Source of the DNA: Chloroflexota bacterium | GTDB taxonomy: Bacteria; Chloroflexota; Anaerolineae; Anaerolineales; Anaerolineaceae | NCBI GenBank assembly: GCA_011053085.1 | Contig: DSBE01000356.1 | Location: forward strand, 1-14,952 | Reading direction: 5' to 3' | Length of the DNA: 14,952 nt | Shown: positions 8,672 to 14,952 of the stretch, one piece after another | Numbering within the stretch: the stretch's first letter is position 1 | How the letters are laid out: the number at the start of each line of letters is the position of its first letter | The notes under the pieces: model-generated | Seen by the model: the letters and a program-made list of their open reading frames with translations, nothing else | Told to the model about the DNA's origin: nothing | The model's database searches: none | Program-made: the position numbers and the translations under genes

Positions 8672-9603
8672 GGCTGCCTTCCCGCAAAAAACATCTCGGG
8701 TGCCAGAACCAATTGCTGTTTCACTGTTTCCACCGCTTCAATAATGCGCATATCCACTTCATTCTCGATAGATGCCACCCGGCGCTCATTGATTTGCGCC
8801 AGTGCCCAACGCATATGTGTTAATGGGTCTGACCTTTTGGCGGTTTCGATCTCTGCGGCCGGCCGGACATCATCACCCTTGCTGTGGGGAGCGAAGCGGT
8901 AGGTGTGCATGGTAATGAACAGCGGTTTTTGCTGGGTGCGGACTTTGTGGACACACTCCTGTGCCAATCGGTTCACACTGATGACGTTGTCGGCTTTGAT
9001 CTCACGCGTTTCTATGCCGAAAGCTTTGGGGCGGTTGCTTAAGTCGCCGGTATGCGCCAGACTGGTGGGGGTGGTCTGCGCGTATTGATTGTGTTCTAAG
9101 ACAAAGAGAACCGGTAATTTCCATAGTGAAGCCATGTTGAGGCTCTCATAAACAATGCCTTCACCCATGGCACCGTCACCAAGGAAAACAACGGTTATTG
9201 CACCACTATTTTTCTTCTTCTCTGCCATTGCGGAACCTACTGCACAGGCAACGGTACCGCCCAGAATGCCGTTGGTATAAAAGTTGTTGTAATGTAAGTG
9301 TTGTGACCCGCCAATGCCACGGCACACGCCAGTTTCTTTGCCCATGACTTCGGCAATGAGGCCTTCTATATTGTCACAATAGGCCAGAAAATGGCCATGT
9401 CCGCGATGATTAGACCAGATCACGTCTTTGCTTTTGTCAATGGCGTTCACCACACCGACCGCGATGGCTTCCTGCCCGATGCAGGTATGAACGGTGCCGA
9501 ATAATAGCCCCTGTGAGAAAAGATCCAACAAGGTCTCTTCTGTGCGGCGTATCAGATACATTTGCTGGTATAAATGCCATTCAAGAGCAGGAACAGATTG
9601 CAT
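8668..9603 (-). CDS. 2-oxoacid dehydrogenase E1 component, alpha subunit-like (thiamine diphosphate enzyme)
   Basis: First gene of the nine-gene operon, 311 residues, related to PdhA/AcoA. The thiamine diphosphate motif runs from GDGAMGEG (142-149) to Asn172 in LEHNQYA; ENN is the more usual form of the end. Other conserved sites are SNHRGHGH (64-71), GGSQHLH (98-104) and the active-site loop HTYRFAPHSKGDD (233-245). In pyruvate dehydrogenases that loop is typically YRxHGHSxSD, so this enzyme is closer to acetoin- or branched-chain-type loops and may use a different 2-oxoacid. It would decarboxylate a 2-oxoacid and reductively acylate the lipoyl arm of the downstream fusion protein. No dihydrolipoamide dehydrogenase (E3) is encoded nearby, so one from elsewhere in the genome would be needed for turnover. 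The ATG at 9603 is preceded by AAGGAAA and a TGATATAAT box. Confidence 0.92.
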   Translation of the reverse strand: MQSVPALEWHLYQQMYLIRRTEETLLDLFSQGLLFGTVHTCIGQEAIAVGVVNAIDKSKDVIWSNHRGHGHFLAYCDNIEGLIAEVMGKETGVCRGIGGSQHLHYNNFYTNGILGGTVACAVGSAMAEKKKNSGAITVVFLGDGAMGEGIVYESLNMASLWKLPVLFVLEHNQYAQTTPTSLAHTGDLSNRPKAFGIETREIKADNVISVNRLAQECVHKVRTQQKPLFITMHTYRFAPHSKGDDVRPAAEIETAKRSDPLTHMRWALAQINERRVASIENEVDMRIIEAVETVKQQLVLAPEMFFAGRQP

Positions 9604-9606
9604 GGG

Positions 9607-9613
9607 TTTCCTT
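9607..9613 (-). promoter_or_regulatory. Ribosome binding site of the E1-alpha gene
   Basis: AAGGAAA on the minus strand ends 3 bases before the ATG at 9603, with its AGGA core about 5-6 bases away. It supports that start for the first gene of the operon. Confidence 0.6.
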
Positions 9614-9633
9614 CAAGTTGGTAAACACTTGCG

Positions 9634-9662
9634 ATTATATCACGGGGGTTTTTCTCGTTGAA
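9634..9662 (-). promoter_or_regulatory. Probable promoter of the nine-gene E1/acyltransferase/cysCDN operon
   Basis: On the minus strand a perfect TATAAT (9639-9634) is extended by TG to TGATATAAT. A weak -35, TTCAAC (9662-9657), lies 17 bases upstream, as expected for an extended -10 promoter that tolerates a poor -35. Transcription would start near 9627, giving a leader of about 24 bases before the ATG at 9603. This is read from sequence only. Confidence 0.6.
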
Positions 9663-9705
9663 AGAGATGCGGGCTGTACGGTTGTTGTCAGTAGAGCAAT
9701 TGTCG

Positions 9706-9733
9706 TTGAGCAATACAATTTATCAAGTACAAT
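9706..9733 (+). promoter_or_regulatory. Possible promoter of the UDP-sugar dehydrogenase gene
   Basis: TTGAGC (9706-9711) and TACAAT (9728-9733) are spaced by 16 bases, and the gene starts about 50 bases further on. A second TACAAT at 9714-9719 lacks a well-spaced -35. The site is divergent from the operon promoter with about 45 bp between the two elements, so shared regulation is possible. The match is modest. Confidence 0.4.
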
Positions 9734-9774
9734 GGTAAGGCAAATTGGCAAAAGCAATAATTTTCTGGCTTACA

Positions 9775-9780
9775 AGAGGA
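9775..9780 (+). promoter_or_regulatory. Ribosome binding site that fixes the start of the UDP-sugar dehydrogenase
   Basis: AGAGGA lies 9 bases before the ATG at 9790. That ATG begins directly before the Rossmann strand, while the reading frame is open further upstream without family-like sequence. This decides for 9790 over any upstream start. Confidence 0.65.
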
Positions 9781-9789
9781 AAATGGTCT

Positions 9790-11085
9790 ATGAAATTCTC
9801 AAAAATTTGCGTTCTGGGGTTAGGGTATATCGGCTTGCCGACCGCTTCCACCTTTGCTATGCACGGTTTGCTGGTGGTGGGGGTCGATGTAAAGCGTAAC
9901 ATCATCGAGACCTTGCAACGTGGAGAGCTGCATATTCACGAACCTGGTTTGCACAATATTGTCAAGCAGGCTTTAGCAAGTGGTAATTTGCGGGTGAGTT
10001 TGAAGCCAGAAGAAGCGGATGCCTTCATCATTGCGGTTCCTACACCTTTTCATGAAGACAAAACGGCTGATCTGTCGTTTGTCCGCTCTGCCACGCAAGC
10101 GATCGTTCCTTTTTTACGCAAAGGCAACCTGGTCGTGTTGGAATCGACGTCACCGCCGCAGACAACGGAGCAAGTGGTTGTACCGCTTTTGGAAAAGACC
10201 GGGTTGCATGCGGGAGAAGATTTTTTGGTTTGTTATTCACCTGAGCGAGTGCTTCCCGGGAAAATTCTGCACGAGCTCGTAGAAAATGCGAGAGTTATCG
10301 GTGGAATTGACGCTGCCTCTGCCAGAGCAGGCGCAGAACTCTATAAGACTTTTGTGCGAGGGGAGATCATTCAAACCACTGCCACCACGGCTGAAATGGT
10401 GAAGCTGATGGAAAACACCTACCGTGACATAAATATCGCAATCGCCAACGAATTTTCAAGGCTGGCAGAACAGTTTGACGTGAATATCTGGGAAGCCATC
10501 CAGATCGCCAATTTGCATCCGCGTGTGAAAATCTTAAATCCAGGGGTGGGGGTTGGGGGACATTGCATCAGTGTTGATCCGTGGTTTTTGGTTGAAAAAG
10601 CCCCCGAACTGACGCCCTTGATCAAAACTGCACGAGAAGTCAACGACAGCCAACCTGCCTTCGTCGCCCGATTGGTTCAGGAGGCCCTGGGGGGAACGGT
10701 TGAGAAAAAGAAAATTGGGGTATTGGGCCTGTCCTACAAAGCCAATGTGGATGATATCCGCGAGAGTCCGGCAATCGATGTGGTTGAATTATTGACTGAC
10801 CTTGGCGCTGAGGTCAAGGCATATGAGCCGAATAAACCTGAGGCGGTCATTAACAAAGGCAATGTTAACCACTCTCTTGCCGAGGCGGTCAATGATGCCG
10901 AAATGATTGTTTTTCTGGTCGGGCACAGTCCTTTTAAAGCGATTGAGCCCGCCTATATAGCAACGATATCATCGGCTCGTATAGTCATTGATGCCGTCCA
11001 GGTGTTGGATGCAGATAAATGGCGCAATCACGGGTTTACGGTCATTAAATTGGGGGATGGTAAATTTCCAAAATCCGTTAGCTGA
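9790..11085 (+). CDS. UDP-N-acetyl-mannosamine/UDP-sugar 6-dehydrogenase, WecC type
   Basis: A 431-residue member of the UDP-glucose/UDP-ManNAc dehydrogenase family, which oxidises C6 of a UDP-sugar twice with NAD to give the uronic acid. Motifs in order are VLGLGYIGLPTA (residues 8-19), CYSPERVLPGKI (148-159), VKLMENTYRDINIA (204-217) with Lys205, and GVGVGGHCISVDPW (252-265) with catalytic Cys259. The C-terminal UDP-binding domain begins IGVLGLSYKANVDDIRESPA (309-328). The HCISVDPWF and VLPGKILHE forms resemble WecC (UDP-ManNAc) and WbpA (UDP-GlcNAc) more than Ugd. Which of these sugars is used is open. It is divergent from the large operon and convergent with a WbpB-like gene, overlapping that gene's end by 8 bp. 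It probably supplies an aminouronic acid to a surface glycan. Confidence 0.92.
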   Translation: MKFSKICVLGLGYIGLPTASTFAMHGLLVVGVDVKRNIIETLQRGELHIHEPGLHNIVKQALASGNLRVSLKPEEADAFIIAVPTPFHEDKTADLSFVRSATQAIVPFLRKGNLVVLESTSPPQTTEQVVVPLLEKTGLHAGEDFLVCYSPERVLPGKILHELVENARVIGGIDAASARAGAELYKTFVRGEIIQTTATTAEMVKLMENTYRDINIAIANEFSRLAEQFDVNIWEAIQIANLHPRVKILNPGVGVGGHCISVDPWFLVEKAPELTPLIKTAREVNDSQPAFVARLVQEALGGTVEKKKIGVLGLSYKANVDDIRESPAIDVVELLTDLGAEVKAYEPNKPEAVINKGNVNHSLAEAVNDAEMIVFLVGHSPFKAIEPAYIATISSARIVIDAVQVLDADKWRNHGFTVIKLGDGKFPKSVS

Positions 11086-12121
11086 TTGACCCCCAGGCGA
11101 ATCCATTTCGATGGGCAGACGCATACGCCTGATGAATGACAGTGACGGTATCTACCGCATGTTGCGGCAAAAAGGCGGGGGAGCGGTCTTCAATCAGGCT
11201 GCTGATGAAGTCTTTGATCTGCAGGTCGTGTAAATCGCCATAATATCCGATACCTACCTTTTGGTAGGTGCGAGTGACTGTTTGCATGATCTCGCTAAAA
11301 TTTACACCCTGTACATCTATGACAGGTGGTTGGTGGGGGCTGTGAAGGTCAAATACAATTCTCCCGTCGGTGCCCACCATTTCAATCTCAGCGTTCCATT
11401 CCTCTTTTGCATAGCCACTGGTGATATTTAAGGAGCCTAAGGCGCCATTATTGAACACGCATTGCAGGGAAATGGTGTCTTCAGTTTCGATCAGGTCAAC
11501 GTGCGCACGTCTTGCCGCATAAGCGTTCAATTTAGCCGGAATGCCTGCCATCGACAGGATGATATCAAGCATATGGTAACCCTGGTTAATCAGGGCAGAG
11601 CCGCCGTCAATTGCGCTGCGTCCATGCCAGTAGGATTCTGAATAATATTCTGTAGATCTCCCACAAAGCAAACGCCCATTTATCTGCAATAGTGTGCCTA
11701 ATTTGCCTTTTTGAACCAAAGCACGGATTTGATTGATCATCGGGTCAAAGCGGTGTTGTGAGATGCAAATGATCTTCAGCCGGTTAGCGGTTGCCAGTGC
11801 TACCAGTTCGCGTGCATGCTCAGGTTCAATGGTAAAAGGTTTTTCTACGATTACGTGTTTTCCAGCAAGCAGTGCCTGTTTTGCCAGGAGATAATGAGAG
11901 GCATGGTCTGTCAAAATATTGACAAAATCTACGGATGGATCTTTGAACACATCGTCTGCACTCGGTGTTGTTCGCACGTTCGACAGTGAGTTGGCAAATG
12001 GCGCTGTATTGTGCACCTGCAAATCGCAGAGCCAACGAATGGCAACATCAGGGTGCTGATTGAGTGTGACAAAGTGATTGGGGCAGATTCGCCCGCAGCC
12101 AATGATTCCGCAGTGCAGCAT
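11078..12121 (-). CDS. Gfo/Idh/MocA oxidoreductase, WbpB/WlbA-like (UDP-sugar-uronate 3-dehydrogenase candidate)
   Basis: A 347-residue oxidoreductase with the Rossmann motif GIIGCGRICPNH (residues 5-16), EKP at 93-95 and DGGSALINQGYHMLD (172-186), where His183 is the probable catalytic base. The pattern YY-S-x-x-W-HG (159-167), followed by the DGG-NQ-H block and then an ALGSLNIT-like strand, is shared with WbpB/WlbA. Those enzymes oxidise the C3 hydroxyl of UDP-GlcNAcA on the way to 2,3-diamino sugars. The convergent WecC/WbpA-type dehydrogenase next door would make just such a substrate, which supports the call. No WbpE-like aminotransferase is present in the window. The ATG at 12121 is chosen because of a strong GGAGGT five bases upstream. 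The frame is open to 12151 without family-like sequence. Confidence 0.85.
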   Translation of the reverse strand: MLHCGIIGCGRICPNHFVTLNQHPDVAIRWLCDLQVHNTAPFANSLSNVRTTPSADDVFKDPSVDFVNILTDHASHYLLAKQALLAGKHVIVEKPFTIEPEHARELVALATANRLKIICISQHRFDPMINQIRALVQKGKLGTLLQINGRLLCGRSTEYYSESYWHGRSAIDGGSALINQGYHMLDIILSMAGIPAKLNAYAARRAHVDLIETEDTISLQCVFNNGALGSLNITSGYAKEEWNAEIEMVGTDGRIVFDLHSPHQPPVIDVQGVNFSEIMQTVTRTYQKVGIGYYGDLHDLQIKDFISSLIEDRSPAFLPQHAVDTVTVIHQAYASAHRNGFAWGSIS

Positions 12122-12126
12122 AGTAG

Positions 12127-12132
12127 ACCTCC
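12127..12132 (-). promoter_or_regulatory. Ribosome binding site deciding the start of the WbpB-like gene
   Basis: A full GGAGGT on the minus strand lies 5 bases before the ATG at 12121. It excludes the in-frame start at 12151, which is upstream of this site. Confidence 0.8.
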
Positions 12133-12152
12133 ATAGATGGTAAACCACCATA

Positions 12153-12158
12153 ATTATA
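12153..12158 (-). promoter_or_regulatory. Probable -10 element of the WbpB-like gene
   Basis: A perfect minus-strand TATAAT about 31 bases before the ATG at 12121, in an A/T-rich stretch. No good -35 is visible at 16-18 bases. The 159-bp gap to the upstream debranching-enzyme gene (12122-12280) otherwise holds no gene that I can see. Confidence 0.5.
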
Positions 12159-12280
12159 GAGGTTATTTATCTTTTTTCCGAAAGTGAAAAGGCGATTGGT
12201 TTTCGTAATTATTTGCCTTCATGAGTTAAGCCTATTCCATGCAAATCCTGACATTCTCGATTAACAAATTAATCATTTAT

Positions 12281-14257
12281 TCATTGAGCGTATGTGATTT
12301 GTCCATAATATCCGATTGCTTCACAGGCACGAATAACTTCGGCTACGCTCCATGCCTGCGCGATGCATCCGCGTGGGTGATAGGGCGAATCGCCATCAAA
12401 TATCTCACCGATACTACCCACACCGAAATCTGTCAACTGGTCGAGTAGTGGTGACAGAAAAGTCGCGGCCAGGTTGGCATCGTTATAAACCTTAAGATGG
12501 GCGATCACAAAGGGGCCAATCAGCCATCCCCATACGGTTCCCTGGTGATAGGATTGATCTCTGTGTGCCATATCACCGCCATAATCGCCGCGATATTCCT
12601 GTTGTGATGGTGCCAGGCTCCTCAGTCCATGAGCGGTTAACAACTGAGCAGCAGCAACATCAACAACGATTTTCTGTTGGAATCGAGGGATTGGACTGTG
12701 TGTCAATGAAACCGCAAATAGTTGGTTTGGCCGCAGCGAGTGATCTGGGCCATCAGGGGCGTCAATGACGTCATACAGATAATTCCCTTCGCTGTACCAG
12801 AATCGGTCAAAGCTCATTTTTACCTTTGATGCCATTTTCTCATAACTGGCCGGGTCTTTTTTCAAAACCTTTGTAAAACTTGCCATTATTCTTAACGCGT
12901 TATACCAGAGGGCATTGATCTCCACAGCCTTTCCGGTCCGGGGTGTGATCACCCGGTCGCCAACTTTTGCATCCATCCAGGTCAGCTGCACCCCCTCTTC
13001 GCCAGAATATAGCAAACCGTCTTTTGGATCAACATGAATCTGGTAGCGGGTTCCCCGGCGATGATGAACGATTATTTTCTCTAAAGCAGGATAAATTTCG
13101 GCGAGGAGATCTATATCTTTGGTTCTGACATAATAAGCATGAAGGGCTTCAAAATACCACAAGGTGGCATCGACAGTATTGTATTCTGGCGTTTCTCCTG
13201 AATCGGGGAACCGGTTGGGCAGCATTCCCTCAGACACGTAATCAGCATAGGTTCTAAGAATGGTTCGGGCGATGTCTGCTCTGCCCGTTGCCAGCGTGAG
13301 CCCTGGCAAACTGATCATCGTGTCCCTGCCCCAATCACTGAACCAGTGATAGCCTGCGATGATGGATTTCCCGTCAGGGTTATTCTCGGTGGCACGATGG
13401 ATAACGAATTGATCAGCTGCCAGTTTGAGTTGGGCAGGTATGTCCGGTGCCAGAGCAACCAGTTTCTGTTCATAGGCTCTTCTGTCTGCCAAAGTTTTCG
13501 CCCCGTCCAGGTTGGGATTCTCTTCACTGGACAATATGAATGTGATGGGATGATTCAGTTGAAGGGTTACCTCAAATTCAGCAGCCAACAGGTGGTCATC
13601 AAGCGCCCCCAACCCGCGGTATGCTTCTGTAGAGAGGGCAAAGCGAAAATACCACGCATGTTTAGGTTCGCAAGCTGCCTCAGGACACAGCACCTGAAAC
13701 GAAGCGGCACCAGAAAAGGGCAAAACACGTATACCGTGATTGACAGGTTGAACATTCATAACCCAGCCATGACCGGCAGTGGTATTGTGATGATCACGAT
13801 AGTTTACCAATACCTTTGTTCGCAGATTCATGGGGGCAGAAGCTCTCTTCAGGGAATATTGCACATAGGTTGTGTTTTCTCCCTGCTGCATCCAGATTCT
13901 CTTTTCCAGCAAGGCATCGCCAATTGCAAAGGTCCACACCGGCAATGTGCCTTCCAGGTGGAAGGATTCGATGTAAACAAAACCTCTGGGATCAATACTG
14001 CCATCACCCCATTGGTCGGCAAACAGGGGAACTGATTGATCGCCATAAGAAGCGATTTCATCAAGTTTGGCTACCAGCAACGTTCTCCGAGTAGGTGGCC
14101 GCAAAGCAGCTGTCAGCAAGCCATGGTACCGCCGTGTCAAGACATTGGCGATCGTGCCAGAGGCGTACCCGCCGATACCGTTAGTGACCAGCCATTCTTT
14201 TGATTGGCTGGTTTCCGGGTGAGTAACAATGCTCCTTGAAAAACGGATCGGTTCCAT
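12281..14257 (-). CDS. Amylo-alpha-1,6-glucosidase / bacterial-archaeal glycogen debranching enzyme (GH133)
   Basis: A 658-residue protein with the two-part organisation of the 'archaeal-type' glycogen debranching enzymes. An N-terminal beta-rich domain carries NGIGGYASGTIAN (26-38) and TRRYHGLL (41-48). From about residue 280 there is an (alpha/alpha)6 catalytic domain carrying YHWFSDWGRDTMI (303-315), YNTVDATLWYFEA (359-371), LTWMDAK (425-431), SYHQGTVWGW (569-578) and CIAQAWSVAE (631-640). The family hydrolyses alpha-1,6 branch points of glycogen-like glucans, and the protein has no signal peptide, so it should act in the cytoplasm. The acids in the SDWGRD and WMDA motifs are catalytic candidates. 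The ATG at 14257 follows AGGAAGGAA by 9 bases. It is probably a carbon-storage gene and not part of the sugar-modification operon; the 43-bp spacing from the broken SDR gene is likely incidental. Confidence 0.93.
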   Translation of the reverse strand: MEPIRFSRSIVTHPETSQSKEWLVTNGIGGYASGTIANVLTRRYHGLLTAALRPPTRRTLLVAKLDEIASYGDQSVPLFADQWGDGSIDPRGFVYIESFHLEGTLPVWTFAIGDALLEKRIWMQQGENTTYVQYSLKRASAPMNLRTKVLVNYRDHHNTTAGHGWVMNVQPVNHGIRVLPFSGAASFQVLCPEAACEPKHAWYFRFALSTEAYRGLGALDDHLLAAEFEVTLQLNHPITFILSSEENPNLDGAKTLADRRAYEQKLVALAPDIPAQLKLAADQFVIHRATENNPDGKSIIAGYHWFSDWGRDTMISLPGLTLATGRADIARTILRTYADYVSEGMLPNRFPDSGETPEYNTVDATLWYFEALHAYYVRTKDIDLLAEIYPALEKIIVHHRRGTRYQIHVDPKDGLLYSGEEGVQLTWMDAKVGDRVITPRTGKAVEINALWYNALRIMASFTKVLKKDPASYEKMASKVKMSFDRFWYSEGNYLYDVIDAPDGPDHSLRPNQLFAVSLTHSPIPRFQQKIVVDVAAAQLLTAHGLRSLAPSQQEYRGDYGGDMAHRDQSYHQGTVWGWLIGPFVIAHLKVYNDANLAATFLSPLLDQLTDFGVGSIGEIFDGDSPYHPRGCIAQAWSVAEVIRACEAIGYYGQITYAQ

Positions 14258-14266
14258 GGGTGCAGG

Positions 14267-14275
14267 TTCCTTCCT
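14267..14275 (-). promoter_or_regulatory. Ribosome binding site of the GH133 gene
   Basis: AGGAAGGAA on the minus strand, 9 bases before the ATG at 14257, which supports that start. Confidence 0.65.
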
Positions 14276-14300
14276 GTCTTGTCAGAATCTCAGAAAACAA

Positions 14301-14921
14301 TTATTCGGAAGACCAGGCCGTTGCGAAGTCGGGGTACAGAGTCAACCCGCCATCTACAAAGAGGGTTTGACCGGTGATATAAGCTGCTGCGTCTGAAGCC
14401 AGGAAAGCGGTGACAATGGCCATCTCCTCTGAAGTGCCGGCGCGCCTCATCGGAATGTGTTTTTCTACCTCAGCCCTTTTCACGGGATCATTGACCCAGG
14501 CATTGTTGATGGGTGTGATCGTGGCACCCGGCCCGACCCCATTCACGCGGATGCCGCAATGGGCATATTCAAGGGCAAGCGTGCGCGTCAGGTTTTGCAT
14601 TCCGCCCTTACTGACAGAATAGGCGAGAAAGCGCGGTTTTGGTATTTCCTGGTGGACACTCGAGATATTGATGATCACACCTGGTTTTTCTTGCGCCAAA
14701 AAGTGCTTAATCGCTTCTCTTGCAGCCAGGAATGCCCCGGTCAGGTTGACCTCGAGGACTTTCTGAAAATCGCTGAGCGGCATTTCATGCGAATTACCAG
14801 CAATTTGGATCCCCGCGTTGTTAATTAAAATGTCCAAACCGCCCAGTTTGTTTATCTGTATTAGCCAAGACTTAATCTGACACGAGGAAATTATTCTGAA
14901 CCTGTCAGGAAAAATAGACTG
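14301..14921 (-). pseudogene. SDR-family oxidoreductase lacking its NAD-binding N-terminus
   Basis: The frame encodes the C-terminal two thirds of a classical short-chain dehydrogenase: GGLDILINNAG, the catalytic Ser in INISSVH, the YSVSK catalytic pair, and the C-terminal TGQTLFVDGG. Family members are about 250 residues long and begin with TGxxxGIG some 75 residues before NNAG. Here recognisable similarity begins only about 15 residues before NNAG (near base 14867), and an in-frame TGA stands at 14922-14924. The TTG at 14835-14837, the only start-like codon near the conserved part, encodes the Leu of GGLD and is not a credible start. None of the three minus-strand frames of 14868-14952 shows the missing motif. 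I read this as a 5'-truncated gene. A frameshift with the N-terminus beyond the right edge would need unrelated sequence between the halves and is less likely. Confidence 0.7.
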
Positions 14922-14952
14922 TCATCTTCCGCATTCCCTTGATAGGAAAAAA

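Noticed and set aside
12259..12274. GATTAA-CAAA-TTAATC inverted repeat just past the stop of the debranching-enzyme gene
   Set aside because: The 6-bp stem is almost pure A/T with no following T run; it is too weak to call a terminator.
13346..14035. 229-codon open frame on the plus strand inside the debranching-enzyme gene
   Set aside because: It is antisense to a gene with clear GH133 motifs and shows no recognisable domain or ribosome site; it is a shadow frame.

Overview
The window is a piece of a bacterial chromosome with dense, tightly packed genes and moderate GC. It is dominated by sugar-modification and activated-sulfate genes, as found in surface polysaccharide or glycoconjugate loci. 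There is no rRNA, tRNA, CRISPR array or insertion sequence that I can see. A PhaR-type regulator and a GH133 debranching enzyme beside exopolysaccharide genes would fit Chloroflexota (Anaerolineae-like), but this is a weak guess from family composition. No taxonomic marker is present.

Layout. 1-418 (+): C-terminal part of a PhaR-like polyhydroxyalkanoate-synthesis regulator that enters from the left edge. 441-9603 (-): one compact nine-gene run transcribed right to left. The order is E1-alpha and E1-beta of a 2-oxoacid dehydrogenase-like enzyme, a lipoyl/E3-binding/NeuD-acyltransferase fusion, a zinc-ribbon methyltransferase-like protein, a GmhA-like SIS isomerase, a Gfo/Idh/MocA oxidoreductase, then cysC, cysD and cysN. 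Gaps are at most about 75 bp and several junctions are ATGA overlaps. 9604-9789: divergent promoter region, with an extended -10 (TGATATAAT) facing the operon. 9790-11085 (+): a WecC-type UDP-sugar 6-dehydrogenase. 11078-12121 (-): a WbpB/WlbA-like oxidoreductase, convergent with it and overlapping by 8 bp, with its own TATAAT and GGAGGT. 12281-14257 (-): a GH133 amylo-alpha-1,6-glucosidase. 14301-14921 (-): an SDR oxidoreductase lacking its NAD-binding N-terminus.

How the genes may work together (inference). CysD/CysN would make APS from sulfate and CysC would make PAPS, an activated donor for sulfation. The SIS isomerase, two Gfo/Idh/MocA enzymes and the UDP-sugar dehydrogenase would build or modify an unusual sugar, possibly an aminouronic acid.

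The most striking element is the E1-alpha/E1-beta pair, translationally coupled to a protein with a lipoyl domain and an E3/E1-binding-like domain. Where a normal E2 carries its CoA acyltransferase core, this protein carries a left-handed beta-helix sugar acyltransferase of the NeuD/PglD type. This suggests a 2-oxoacid-dehydrogenase-like machine that loads an acyl group from a 2-oxoacid onto lipoate and passes it directly to a sugar. A second oddity is that CysN ends in an APS-kinase-like domain that has lost its P-loop and substrate motif, while an intact CysC is encoded two genes upstream.
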